A stretch of DNA of 64,000 nucleotides from Brevibacterium sp. JSBI002 (GTDB lineage Bacteria > Actinomycetota > Actinomycetes > Actinomycetales > Brevibacteriaceae), in assembly GCF_026013965.1 (NCBI RefSeq), contig NZ_CP110341.1, positions 1,054,001-1,118,000 on the forward strand, in the 5' to 3' direction. A program made the position numbers and the translations under genes. Shown piece by piece: positions 9,302 to 25,006 of the stretch. Numbering within the stretch: the first letter of the stretch is position 1; every line of letters starts with the position of its first letter. The notes beneath the pieces are model-generated. The model saw only the letters and a list, made by a program, of their open reading frames with translations, was not told the DNA's origin and ran no database searches.

Positions 9302-10324
9302 ATGATGTCCGCAATGAAAGCTGCAGTGGTCGAGGGCTTCGGCCAGGAACTCGTCGTCGGGGACAACGCCATTCCCGAACCCGGCCCGGGTCAGGCCCTC
9401 GTCAGACTCGTCGCCTCCGGCGTCTGCCACACCGATCTCCACGCCGCACACGGTGACTGGCCGGTCAAACCGAAGGTGCCGCTCATCCCGGGACACGAAG
9501 GAGTCGGCATCGTCGAAAAGGTCGGCGAAGGCGTCACCGATGTCGAGGTCGGACAGATGGTCGGCAACGCCTGGCTGTGGACCGCATGCGGAACATGTGA
9601 GCACTGCCGTCAGGGATGGGAGACCCTCTGCGAATCCCAGGTCAACGGCGGCTACGGCGTCGACGGCTCCTTCGGCGAGTACATGCTCGTCGATACGAAG
9701 TTCGCCGCCATTGTCCCCGACGATGCCGATCCCTATGAGATCGCCCCGGTCCTCTGCGCCGGCGTCACCGTGTACAAGGGACTCAAACGCACCGAGGTGA
9801 AGCCGGGCCAATGGGTCGTCATCTCCGGAATCGGCGGGCTCGGACACATCGCCGTCCAGTACGCCGTGGCCATGGGAATGCGCGTCGTCGCCGTCGACGT
9901 CGCCGACGACAAGCTGGCGCTGGCGAAGAAGCACGGTGCCGAAATCACCGTCAACGCCTTCGCCGAGGATCCGGCCGAGATCATCCAGGACAAGATCGGC
10001 GGCTCACACGGAGTCCTCGTCACCGCCGTCCACCCCGCGGCGTTCGGTCAGGCAATTGGAATGACTCGCCGAGGCGGCACCATCGTCTTCAACGGACTGC
10101 CGCCCGGTGACTTCCCGGCACCGATCTTCGACATCGTGCTCAAGGGCCTGACGATCCGCGGTTCGATCGTCGGCACCCGACAGGACATGGTCGAGGCGTT
10201 GGAATTCTACGCCGCCGGCAAGATCCACCCGACGTTCACGAAGCGACCGCTCGAGGACATCAACGCGATCTTCGACGAGATGGAACACGGCAAGATCGAC
10301 GGCCGCGTCGTCATCGAATACTGA
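9302..10324 (+). CDS. adhP: zinc-dependent alcohol dehydrogenase AdhP type
   Basis: This is a medium-chain zinc alcohol dehydrogenase that interconverts primary alcohols and aldehydes with NAD. The 340-residue protein has catalytic zinc ligands Cys42 (SGVCHTDLHAAHGDW), His65 (PGHEGVG) and Cys152 (APVLCAGVTVY). Structural zinc cysteines are at 96, 99, 102 and 110 (ACGTCEHCRQGWETLC). The Rossmann motif is GIGGLGH (about 176-182). AAAGGAG precedes the tandem ATGATG start. With the upstream aldehyde dehydrogenase it forms an ethanol oxidation pair. It is flanked on both sides by the palindromic repeat. Confidence 0.93.
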   Translation: MMSAMKAAVVEGFGQELVVGDNAIPEPGPGQALVRLVASGVCHTDLHAAHGDWPVKPKVPLIPGHEGVGIVEKVGEGVTDVEVGQMVGNAWLWTACGTCEHCRQGWETLCESQVNGGYGVDGSFGEYMLVDTKFAAIVPDDADPYEIAPVLCAGVTVYKGLKRTEVKPGQWVVISGIGGLGHIAVQYAVAMGMRVVAVDVADDKLALAKKHGAEITVNAFAEDPAEIIQDKIGGSHGVLVTAVHPAAFGQAIGMTRRGGTIVFNGLPPGDFPAPIFDIVLKGLTIRGSIVGTRQDMVEALEFYAAGKIHPTFTKRPLEDINAIFDEMEHGKIDGRVVIEY

Positions 10325-10350
10325 CAAACCCGCACACCCGCGCTCCCGAA

Positions 10351-10406
10351 CTACCTGACGGCGGCGCAGCAACCTCGCGCCAGGTTGCTGCGCCGCCGTC
10401 AGGTAG
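10351..10406. repeat. 56-nt palindromic repeat, copy 3
   Basis: This copy has perfect 25-bp arms (starting CTACCTGACGGCGGCGCAGC) around a 6-nt CGCGCC centre. It lies 26 bp after the adhP stop, between adhP and the rplJ promoter. Confidence 0.88.
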
Positions 10407-10431
10407 TGTGGGAGGGGTCTCGGTGGTCGGA

Positions 10432-10461
10432 TTGGACTTGCCGGGACAGACTTCGTTAGAC
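10432..10461 (+). promoter_or_regulatory. possible promoter for rplJL
   Basis: TTGGAC (10432-10437) and TTAGAC (10456-10461) with an 18-bp spacer precede the rplJ leader by about 220 bp. Confidence 0.45.
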
Positions 10462-10544
10462 TTGAACCACCCAAGACCGTCGGTCTCTGTGGAATCATCG
10501 GAATTCGCCATCGAATCCCGGTGGCTGCAGACGAAGACTCCTAG

Positions 10545-10645
10545 AGAGTGACCCACGCAGGTGAGCTCGAAATCCTTCCGTCGGATTCCCTTTGGAATCG
10601 GCGGCCAAGCGTTTCACGCCTATCTGCGTGGAGCGCTTTTTCTGT
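10545..10645 (+). promoter_or_regulatory. probable L10 leader with attenuator hairpin upstream of rplJ
   Basis: The 5' region of rplJ holds a small hairpin (GGATTCC...GGAATC, about 10583-10599). A longer imperfect stem follows (AAGCG-ttt-CACGC with GCGTG-ga-GCGCTT, 10607-10638), ending in a T-run. This matches the known logic of the ribosomal L10 leader, where L10(L12)4 binds the leader and favours termination. Exact boundaries are uncertain. Confidence 0.55.
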
Positions 10646-10682
10646 TGTCGGGACAGACCGGACGACTTATGAAAGGAACACC

Positions 10683-11216
10683 ATGGCGAGGCCAGACAAG
10701 GCAGCCGCAGTCGAGGAGATCAAACAGCAGTTTGAGAACTCCGACGCTGTGTTGCTGACCGAGTACCGCGGTCTCACCGTCGCGCAGATGAAAGAACTGC
10801 GCGTCTCTCTCGGTGAGAACGTCAGCTACGCCGTGGTAAAGAACACGCTGACCAAGATTGCAGCCAAGGAAGCCGGAGTCACCGGTCTCGATGAGCACCT
10901 CAATGGGCCCACCGCGATCGCGTTCGTCAACGGCGAACCACCTGAGACTGCCAAGGCACTGCGTAACTTTGCCAAGGCGAACGACAAGCTCGTGGTGAAG
11001 GGCGGCTACTTCGATGGAGCCGCGCTCAGCCCCGAACAGGTCAACCAGCTCGCCGACCTCGAATCCCGCGAAGTGCTGCTTGCAAAGGCAGCCGGTGCCA
11101 TGAAGGCAAGCCTCCACCAGGCGGCTTACCTCTTCACCGCTCCGCTGGTCAAGGCCGTGCGCACTGTCGATGCCCTCCGCGAGAAGCAGGACGACGCTCC
11201 TGCCTCCGACGCCTGA
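10683..11216 (+). CDS. rplJ: 50S ribosomal protein L10
   Basis: L10 anchors the L7/L12 stalk to 23S rRNA. The 177-residue product has the family N-terminus ([20 protein letters not shown]), the motif [16 protein letters not shown] and a C-terminal L12-binding helix. The ATG at 10683 follows GAAAGGAA; longer in-frame extension into the leader is not credible. It is followed by rplL after 59 bp. Confidence 0.97.
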   Translation: MARPDKAAAVEEIKQQFENSDAVLLTEYRGLTVAQMKELRVSLGENVSYAVVKNTLTKIAAKEAGVTGLDEHLNGPTAIAFVNGEPPETAKALRNFAKANDKLVVKGGYFDGAALSPEQVNQLADLESREVLLAKAAGAMKASLHQAAYLFTAPLVKAVRTVDALREKQDDAPASDA

Positions 11217-11275
11217 GCATCACCACAAACCGAACCGGTCGCTGATCGTGACCAAAACAGGAAGGACTAGCCACC

Positions 11276-11662
11276 ATGGCTAAGCTCACCACCGACGAGC
11301 TCCTCGAGGCTTTCAAGGAGCTCACCCTCATCGAACTGTCCGAGTTCGTCAAGAAGTTCGAAGAAGAGTTCGACGTCGAGGCTGCCGCTCCGGCCGCCGT
11401 CGCCGTTGCTCCTGCCGCTGGCGGAGCCGGCGAAGCCGCTGCTGAAGAGCAGACCGAATTCGACGTCATCCTCGAATCGGCCGGCGAGAAGAAGGTTCCC
11501 GTCATCAAGGAAGTCCGTGGACTCACCTCCCTCGGACTCAAGGAAGCCAAGGACCTCGTCGACGGAGCTCCCAAGGCCGTCCTCGAAGGCGCTTCGAAGG
11601 AAGACGCCGAGAAGGCCAAGGAGACCCTCGAGGCTGCCGGCGCCACCGTCACCCTCAAGTGA
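11276..11662 (+). CDS. rplL: 50S ribosomal protein L7/L12
   Basis: This is the multicopy stalk protein that recruits translational GTPases. At 128 residues it shows the N-terminal dimerization domain ([20 protein letters not shown]), an Ala/Pro-rich hinge, and the C-terminal domain with the factor-binding run [29 protein letters not shown] precedes the ATG. A terminator follows. Confidence 0.98.
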   Translation: MAKLTTDELLEAFKELTLIELSEFVKKFEEEFDVEAAAPAAVAVAPAAGGAGEAAAEEQTEFDVILESAGEKKVPVIKEVRGLTSLGLKEAKDLVDGAPKAVLEGASKEDAEKAKETLEAAGATVTLK

Positions 11663-11698
11663 TCTTCTGCGCAGCAGCCTGACTGCTGCATAGGCTTC

Positions 11699-11726
11699 GA
11701 ACCCCCACGGTCCGCCGTGGGGGTTC
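11699..11726 (+). terminator. terminator after rplL
   Basis: GAACCCCCACGG pairs with CCGTGGGGGTTC around a TCCG loop. A second small hairpin (GCAGCAG/CTGCTGC, 11671-11689) lies just before it. Confidence 0.85.
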
Positions 11727-11875
11727 TCTGCATCCCCACCGGGAATGCCCACTCCAACAGGAATGCCCTAGGAATGCCCTCATTCGCCGAGGATGTTCGC
11801 CCGTCCCATGTCGATGTGACCGATTCGGAACACCGATCGAGAGGGGCCGGGCAGAAGCTGAACTATCCTTGACTG

Positions 11876-13111
11876 GTGACTGAGACGACGAGCTACGCCC
11901 GCGCACAACAGCAGCTGCGCGAACGCATCCGCGGAACTTGGGCGCAGCATCCCCTCTACATCGACGAGATCATCAGGCCCGGACTGACCGAGAATCAGAT
12001 CAAGGCCATTCGGCAAGCCTCACAACAGACCGAGGACACCGGCCTCACCCACTACCTCGCGATCGTCCCCGGACTCCTGACCATGGGCTACGGCGATTGG
12101 GCGAAGTTCACCTCCGACTTCGCCTTCGACATGCATCAGGAATCGGGGGAGAAGCAGACCCTCGTCCTCTTCAGTGAAGGCGAGACCTCCGCCCGCTCGT
12201 TCGCCTACCTCGTCACCGACAACGGACCCGTCGTCCCCACGGGTGCCCCGGAACTCATGAAGTCCAGCAGCGACGACTTCATCTCTGTCGAACTCGCCGT
12301 GCCCTACTATCTGCAGGTCCTCGTCGCCGCCGCCAAGGGCACCGAACCTCCCCAGGCACCGGATTTCGACACCCGCGACATCGGTGACCGCGATGAGGAC
12401 TACATCGAACGCTTCGGCCTCGACAACTCCGACCCAGACACGCTCGTCTTCGGCGCCACGGCGGTCGCAGCCCTCGGTGCGACCCTGTGGCTGCTGCATC
12501 GCCGTCATCGCTATTCCTGGCGGTCTGAGCTGACCACGAAACCCGAACTGGTCACGTCGCACAAGCTGAAGAAGGCCGTCACCGAGGCGGCCGCCCCTAT
12601 CCCCGAACCCGACCATCCCGATGACGACACGTGGGCCCTGCATGACCGCGGCAGACGAATCCAGGATGCGCTGGCGGCTCTGACCGCGGCCCACCCCGAT
12701 TGGGCAGAATCGGTCGACTTCGCCCACCGCAACGGCGTGTTCGTCCTCGTCGCCCTCGACCGTTGGCTGCGCCGACAGCTGCGCAGGCGCTCCAGCCGAG
12801 TCGAAGACGAACCGCGCTTCTGCTTCCTCTTCCCGCATCATCGCAAGGACATTGAGGACCATGTGCTCAAACAGTCGGGCCGCAGTCTCACCGTAGGGAT
12901 GTGCGCCGACTGTCGTCAGGAGCTGGCGACCGGCCACGACCCGGAACGACTGATGGTGCCCAAACGTCCCGGCTCCACCCGTGCAGTTCCGTACTTTCAA
13001 CGCGATGACGCCTACGCACTCTCTGGTTTCGGCAGCTTCCAACCTCTCGACGAGGCGGTGCTGGATGAAATGAGCCCTCAGCGCTCCGCCGCTGTCGGAA
13101 GGAGCCGATGA
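11876..13111 (+). CDS. membrane protein, gene A of a three-paralog operon (unknown function)
   Basis: I do not recognise a named function. The 411-residue protein has an N-terminal alpha/beta domain containing HPLYIDEIIRPGLTENQIKAI (25-45) and THYLAIVPGL (58-67). A single membrane span (about 189-208) is followed by HRRHRYSWR, which predicts the N-terminal domain outside and the C-terminal half inside. The cytoplasmic part is helical and ends with a Cys/His cluster (Cys316, His321/His322, Cys343, Cys346) that looks like a zinc-binding knuckle. The N-terminal motif recurs in the next two genes and the Cys/His region recurs in the third. The GTG at 11876 is the only sensible start. The stop overlaps the next start (ATGA). 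Confidence 0.75.
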   Translation: MTETTSYARAQQQLRERIRGTWAQHPLYIDEIIRPGLTENQIKAIRQASQQTEDTGLTHYLAIVPGLLTMGYGDWAKFTSDFAFDMHQESGEKQTLVLFSEGETSARSFAYLVTDNGPVVPTGAPELMKSSSDDFISVELAVPYYLQVLVAAAKGTEPPQAPDFDTRDIGDRDEDYIERFGLDNSDPDTLVFGATAVAALGATLWLLHRRHRYSWRSELTTKPELVTSHKLKKAVTEAAAPIPEPDHPDDDTWALHDRGRRIQDALAALTAAHPDWAESVDFAHRNGVFVLVALDRWLRRQLRRRSSRVEDEPRFCFLFPHHRKDIEDHVLKQSGRSLTVGMCADCRQELATGHDPERLMVPKRPGSTRAVPYFQRDDAYALSGFGSFQPLDEAVLDEMSPQRSAAVGRSR

Positions 13112-13920
13112 TGGCCGCCGGAAGCGTGCGTTCGAAGACCCCACTCGACTGGCTCATCGCCGTCGTCGCGGTCACTGCAGTGTCGATCGGCGCCACTCTG
13201 CTGAGCACACATCTGTTCGATCAGGCGAAGGCCGAGAGGATCACCGCAGCCGACAGTGACGCGATCGTCGTCGACTCGATCTACGACGACCGCATCGAAG
13301 GCGCCCATGATCCGAACTACGGAAGAGACCGGTACCAGGCGATCGCGAAGTCCTTCGCCGCAGATCCCGTCTACTTCGACGGCTACCCGGAGTTCGAGAT
13401 CGACGAGGGCGATGTCGACTCCATCCGCGCGGAGATCGCCGACGCCGACAGCCCGATCTATGTGGCGTTCCTCAACGTCTCGGATCTCGACGATGCCGAT
13501 GGAGACCTCGATCTGTTGGCGGCCCGGATCGCCACCGAGATGGATGACCCCGAGGCTGCAGTGCTCACGGTCGATGCCACCGGGCGCATGGGACTGGCGG
13601 AGAAGGGCCTCATCCGACCTTCGCTGCTGTCTCTGTCGGGGGACTTCGACGACAGCGACTCCGATGCCGCGCTCGCGGGAGTGCGTAAGATCAGTGCTGC
13701 CGAGACCGAGGACGTCGAATCGCGCTACTCGCACCGTCACGATGATGACGGGAACCCGGAGGTGACTTCCGAGGACACGACGAAGGACCCGCACACGCTG
13801 TCGTACAGCACCGGCGGCGCCGTGGCCGGAGCCGTCTTCGGCATCCTCGTCGGCGGGGGAATCGGCGTCGGAACATACTTCATCCGCCGCGCACTGAAGA
13901 AACGGACAGCGAAGCAGTGA
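13108..13920 (+). CDS. membrane protein, gene B of a three-paralog operon (unknown function)
   Basis: The 270-residue protein has membrane spans near 13-34 and 236-258 and a basic C-terminal tail (RRALKKRTAKQ). The intervening domain is therefore predicted to be extracytoplasmic. It contains DPVYFDGYPEFEIDEGDVDS (86-105) and SPIYVAFLNVSD (115-126), which align with DPVYV...DVYVII of gene C and HPLYI...HYLAIVP of gene A. A very acidic Asp/Ser stretch lies between 178 and 225. It lacks the Cys/His cluster of its neighbours. It overlaps gene A by ATGA and gene C by GTGA, so the three are probably cotranslated. Function unknown. Confidence 0.75.
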   Translation: MMAAGSVRSKTPLDWLIAVVAVTAVSIGATLLSTHLFDQAKAERITAADSDAIVVDSIYDDRIEGAHDPNYGRDRYQAIAKSFAADPVYFDGYPEFEIDEGDVDSIRAEIADADSPIYVAFLNVSDLDDADGDLDLLAARIATEMDDPEAAVLTVDATGRMGLAEKGLIRPSLLSLSGDFDDSDSDAALAGVRKISAAETEDVESRYSHRHDDDGNPEVTSEDTTKDPHTLSYSTGGAVAGAVFGILVGGGIGVGTYFIRRALKKRTAKQ

Positions 13921-15134
13921 CCCAACAGGCCCAGACGATCGCCGAGGCGCTCAACACCGATCCCGTCTACGTGACGAATGCCGCGAAGGGGGAGATCAAC
14001 GAAACGCTGCTGCAGAAGGCGGAGACGAAGATCGACAGCCTCGACTTCGATGTCTACGTCATCATCACCGGAGGCGAGGGTGCCGATAGGGATCTGCTCG
14101 AGCAAGTCAAGGTCTTCAACGGCGATGAGGGTGCGTTCATCATGATCGATACGAACACCGACCTCGCCGTCGACTACACCTTCGAGGACCAGCACGACCT
14201 GCAGATGCAGGTGATGGAGCAGATGTCCGTCGGACGCGAACAATGGAGCCACAGCACTCCGTCGCAGACGAAGCTGAACATGCTCCTCGACCTCTACGCC
14301 GATCCGCAGGAGGCACCCGAGTACGAAACAGGACAGGAAGTCTCGGGCAGCGAAGTGCAGACGGTCGACGGTTCGAACTCGACAGCCACTCTGTTCCTCG
14401 GGGGAGCGGTTCTGGTGCTGGCGCTGGTCATCGCCGTCATCTGGTTCGCCCGGTCCCGGCGAGAGCGGGCGAAAGCCGCCCGCACCCGCCGCCGCTTCGA
14501 ATTGCCGGCACGACTGCTCGACCGAGTCGATGACCTGCAGCGGAAGACCCTGCGGGACGGACTGAGCGAGGACACGACGGAGCTGGCCGACGAGATCACG
14601 CAGCTGCAGACACAGGACCTCAGCACCATAGACGCCGAAGGAGTGGAAAGAGCGCTCGACGCCTACCAGATGGCCAGAACCATCGTCGACGACACCGAGG
14701 CCGAACGCATCGACCTCGCCGGGGCCATGGTGCTGCTGCGCCAGGCCGGACGTGAGATCGCCGAGGTGAAGCTGCACAGATCGACCAAGCGCGGGACCCG
14801 GTCGCGGAAGTCCGATTCTGCCCGCGCCTCCGGCACGACGAAGTCAGCAAAGGCGCGGGGACTCCCGCAGAGTCTGTGCACTGTCAACCCTCTCCACGGA
14901 GAGGCGCGATCGAATCAGCTGGTGAGCACCGAGCGCAAGGGACACTTGGCGGGAAAGAGCGTTCGCGTCCCCGTCTGCAGCAGCTGCCTGTCCGATCTGC
15001 ACTCCGGCCGCGAACTGCAGTGGATCTTCGACGGCGACCGACCCTACGTCGAGGGCCGCAGCGTTTGGGCACAGACGCTGTTCGGAGCGATCGGCGGCGA
15101 TCTCGTCACCGCCCTGCACCGGCACGGCTCCTAG
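13917..15134 (+). CDS. membrane protein, gene C of a three-paralog operon (unknown function)
   Basis: The 405-residue protein opens with NTDPVYVTNAAKGEINETLL (13-32) and DFDVYVIITGGE (43-54), the same fold signature as genes A and B. One membrane span (about 156-178) is followed by RSRRERAKAARTRRR, placing the C-terminal half inside. A long helical region (200-290) leads to a Cys/His cluster (Cys321, His327, Cys354, Cys357) in the contexts LCTVNPLHG and VPVCSSCLSDLHSG. That cluster aligns with the one in gene A. The GTG start overlaps gene B by four bases. The next gene is convergent. Confidence 0.75.
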   Translation: MTQQAQTIAEALNTDPVYVTNAAKGEINETLLQKAETKIDSLDFDVYVIITGGEGADRDLLEQVKVFNGDEGAFIMIDTNTDLAVDYTFEDQHDLQMQVMEQMSVGREQWSHSTPSQTKLNMLLDLYADPQEAPEYETGQEVSGSEVQTVDGSNSTATLFLGGAVLVLALVIAVIWFARSRRERAKAARTRRRFELPARLLDRVDDLQRKTLRDGLSEDTTELADEITQLQTQDLSTIDAEGVERALDAYQMARTIVDDTEAERIDLAGAMVLLRQAGREIAEVKLHRSTKRGTRSRKSDSARASGTTKSAKARGLPQSLCTVNPLHGEARSNQLVSTERKGHLAGKSVRVPVCSSCLSDLHSGRELQWIFDGDRPYVEGRSVWAQTLFGAIGGDLVTALHRHGS

Positions 15135-15198
15135 GGAACCGGCCGGCTGAGTCCACTCAGTCAGTGCACGTCCGACCGTTGCTCAGGCGGGTTCGGAA

Positions 15199-15999
15199 TC
15201 AGACCAGGCGGTGCTCCCGGGGAATCGTCCGATCATGATCACCCGGCATGGAGCGGGCGGGCAGGGCCACCTCGGCGTCTCCCTGATCGACCCTCATCCC
15301 CTCGATATCGGCGAGCTGACGGGAAACGAAATCACGGTCGACCGGGGTCCCGTGACCGGGAACGAAGGTCCTCGCCTCAGGAAACGACAGCAGGGTGTGC
15401 AGGCTCGATGCCCATTCGCTCAAGGAAGCATCGGCCCCGGCCTGAGGTGCATCCGCCTCTTCGACGAGGTCGCCGGTGAAGACGATGCCGAGCTCGGGCA
15501 GTCGGACGACGAGGTCGGCCGTCGAATGTCCTCCGAGCACATGGAACTCGACCGGACAGCCACCGAGGTCGAGGTGCCACACATCACCGGGTGTCGGATC
15601 GACGGGCGAGACGTCGACGAGGAGCTGACCGGGATCCGTGGGTAGGCTCGACCGATATTCAGCCGGAAAGTCACCGTCCGCGACTCCGTCGAGAGCGATC
15701 CAGGCCGTGGCCTCTTGATCGGCGGCGAACGATGACGATGCGTACACGGCGGTGACCCCGGCGGAGACGGCTGCGGCGGCGCCGAAGAAGTGATCCCAAT
15801 GATCATGGGTGATCGCGAGCTCGATCGCGCGGGGATGGCTGCCTCCGATCTCCTCGCCGAGGCGGCCCGCCCGCTCCACCAGATGTGCGGCGGCCGCGGG
15901 GCCGGGGCCCGCGTCGACGAGCAGAGAGCGGTCGGTGCCGACGATGATTCCGCAGTTGACTGCGGCCGGATCGAAGCTGAGGATACTCACTCGTGTCAT
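15199..15999 (-). CDS. MBL-fold metallo-hydrolase
   Basis: The 266-residue protein has the metallo-beta-lactamase fold signature THDHWDH (about 64-70). Further metal-site histidines or aspartates lie in GGHSTADL, FTGDLVEEAD and FVPGHGTPVD. Members hydrolyse thioesters, lactones or similar bonds using two metals. The final GHGTPV and the GDLV segment resemble the glyoxalase II / quorum-lactonase side of the family, but the substrate cannot be told. It is convergent with the paralog operon and divergent from the GNAT gene (63-bp gap). Confidence 0.85.
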   Translation of the reverse strand: MTRVSILSFDPAAVNCGIIVGTDRSLLVDAGPGPAAAAHLVERAGRLGEEIGGSHPRAIELAITHDHWDHFFGAAAAVSAGVTAVYASSSFAADQEATAWIALDGVADGDFPAEYRSSLPTDPGQLLVDVSPVDPTPGDVWHLDLGGCPVEFHVLGGHSTADLVVRLPELGIVFTGDLVEEADAPQAGADASLSEWASSLHTLLSFPEARTFVPGHGTPVDRDFVSRQLADIEGMRVDQGDAEVALPARSMPGDHDRTIPREHRLV

Positions 16000-16062
16000 G
16001 GTCGCAGTCTAGAATGTCTCCCACCGGCTGTCAGCGCGACGATGCGCGAAGGAGACATTGCA

Positions 16063-17157
16063 ATGCGAGGCGGCCATCAGCGACGACAGAGGCCACAGAT
16101 GGAGATCACTCGGATCAGGTCCGGACACGGCAACCCGGCGGCAATCGAGGCATTGATACCCGAGCTGCTGGCTTTCGACACTGTCATCAATCGAGCATCC
16201 GGGCTGGGGGAGGACTTTGACCCGATTCCCGAAGACCTGCGGCACTCGCTGACCAGCAGGAGCGAGTACCGGGCCACGCTCACCTGGATCGGTCGCAACC
16301 ACGGAGACATCGTCGCCAGGGGCACTGCCGACCTGCGTCTGACGAGCAACACCGACACCGCAGAGCTCTGGTGCGCGGTCCGACCCGATCTGCGCCGACG
16401 AGGACTGGGCGCGGCCCTGCTCGAGCAGATGGAGTCCGATCTGGCGGCAGACGGACGGACCGCGCTGTCGACCTATTGTGAGATCCCGGAGTCTGTCAGA
16501 ACTGCCGATCTGCGCGGGGCCCATCTTGCCGCCGAGACCGGTGCCGGGACGCTGCCGGTGGCTCTGCCGGAAGTGTCTTTCCTCAGCGCTCGCGGATACG
16601 GGCTCGCGCAGATCGAACGGTGCTCGGTCGCTCCGACCGCCACTGCGGCCGAGCTCGACCTCGGAGACATGGCCGACGACTACATCATCGAGACATGGCG
16701 CGGGCCGGTCCCGGAACAGCGGCTCGAGCACATCGCACTGTGCAAGCGCCGACTGAGCACCGACGTGCCGGGAGCAGCGAAATTCGGGGGAGAGGAGACC
16801 TGGGACGGTGAGCGGGTGAGGGCCCTCGACGTAGAGAAGGAAGCAAAAGGCGAAACCATGGCCACGGCGCTCGCCCTCCTCGACGGGGAGCCGGCGGGAT
16901 ACACGCAGGTCGGACACTCGCCCGATCGGCGGACCGTCGGGTGGCAGGGCGGAACTCTGGTGCTGAGCGAGCATCGTGGCCACCGGCTCGGCGCCAGGCT
17001 CAAGATCGCCAATCATCGCAGCCTCGCCGAGAACACGGCGGTCGACCGGGTGTACACGTGGAACGCCGTGGAGAATTCGTGGATGCTGGCGATCAACGAT
17101 CAGGCGGGATTCGCCACGTGGGCCTGGGTGGGGATGTGGACGAAGAATCTGCACTGA
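16063..17157 (+). CDS. tandem GNAT-family N-acetyltransferase
   Basis: The 364-residue protein carries two GNAT domains. The first has the acetyl-CoA motif RPDLRRRGLGAALLEQM (about 107-123). The second has SEHRGHRLGARLKIA (about 302-317) and a C-terminal NDQAGFATWAWVGMW. Tandem GNATs in actinobacteria include mycothiol synthase MshD, but the substrate here is not evident and this copy looks more like the uncharacterised branch. I chose the ATG at 16063 because GAAGGAG lies eight bases upstream; the ATG at 16099 (MEITRIRSGHG) is an alternative. Confidence 0.75.
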   Translation: MRGGHQRRQRPQMEITRIRSGHGNPAAIEALIPELLAFDTVINRASGLGEDFDPIPEDLRHSLTSRSEYRATLTWIGRNHGDIVARGTADLRLTSNTDTAELWCAVRPDLRRRGLGAALLEQMESDLAADGRTALSTYCEIPESVRTADLRGAHLAAETGAGTLPVALPEVSFLSARGYGLAQIERCSVAPTATAAELDLGDMADDYIIETWRGPVPEQRLEHIALCKRRLSTDVPGAAKFGGEETWDGERVRALDVEKEAKGETMATALALLDGEPAGYTQVGHSPDRRTVGWQGGTLVLSEHRGHRLGARLKIANHRSLAENTAVDRVYTWNAVENSWMLAINDQAGFATWAWVGMWTKNLH

Positions 17158-17176
17158 AACCGTCGTCTTGCCAGAC

Positions 17177-17205
17177 TTGACCAGATGCTATAAGCTTGAT
17201 ATTTG
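17177..17205 (+). promoter_or_regulatory. possible promoter for rpoBC
   Basis: TTGACC (17177-17182) and TATTTG (17200-17205) are spaced by 17 bp in an AT-richer stretch about 180 bp before rpoB. Confidence 0.45.
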
Positions 17206-17386
17206 CATCGTTCTGCCTGTGGTGTGCCTTCATATAGCGGTGGGCACAGCATTTCCACTCAAGTGAACCATGCCGACGCCGGGAGTCGAAATCTGACACA
17301 CCCCGTATATGTCGTGGATGTCCGGACGTCGCCGGAGCGAGTGGGCAGACGAAGTATCAGATGGTGAAGCACTCGGAAGGAACCAA

Positions 17387-20866
<3,480 letters not shown>

Positions 20867-20934
20867 GGACTTCCACTTCAACCGACACAACTTTTTGATG
20901 AACGATTCGTTCATCGCCAGGAAAGAGGATTTAC

Positions 20935-24807
<3,873 letters not shown>

Positions 24808-24833
24808 TCAGCTGATCTCCCGGCCGTAAGGCA

Positions 24834-24875
24834 GACAGGAGGGGCATCCACCGTACGGTGGGTGCCCCTCCTGTC
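24834..24875. terminator. terminator after rpoC
   Basis: GACAGGAGGGGCA and its complement TGCCCCTCCTGTC, extended by CCACCGT/ACGGTGG, make a nearly perfect 21-bp stem. It is followed by an AT-rich tail and lies between convergent rpoC and pfkA. Confidence 0.9.
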
Positions 24876-24919
24876 AATTCATTCATGTCATTTATGCTTG
24901 CGACTCATGCCGGCGACGA

Positions 24920-24987
24920 CGAGAAACGGGTGGAGTGTCGAAACACGGGCGTGTGCGCCCGTCTCTCGACGCTCCACCCGTTTCTCG
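24920..24987. repeat. large inverted repeat between rpoC and pfkA
   Basis: Two 32-nt arms (left begins CGAGAAACGGGTGGAG; right ends with its complement) pair at 29 of 32 positions around a 4-nt TGTG loop. The outer 16 bp pair perfectly. It begins 19 bp past the pfkA stop on the minus strand and may serve as the pfkA terminator, although no T-run follows on that strand. Confidence 0.75.
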
Positions 24988-25006
24988 ATGAAGACGTCGC
25001 GAGCGT

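Noticed and set aside
15790..16062. N-terminal extension of the tandem GNAT protein into the divergent MBL gene
   Set aside because: The extra residues are the antisense of the MBL gene. A good ribosome site and ATG at 16063 explain the start.
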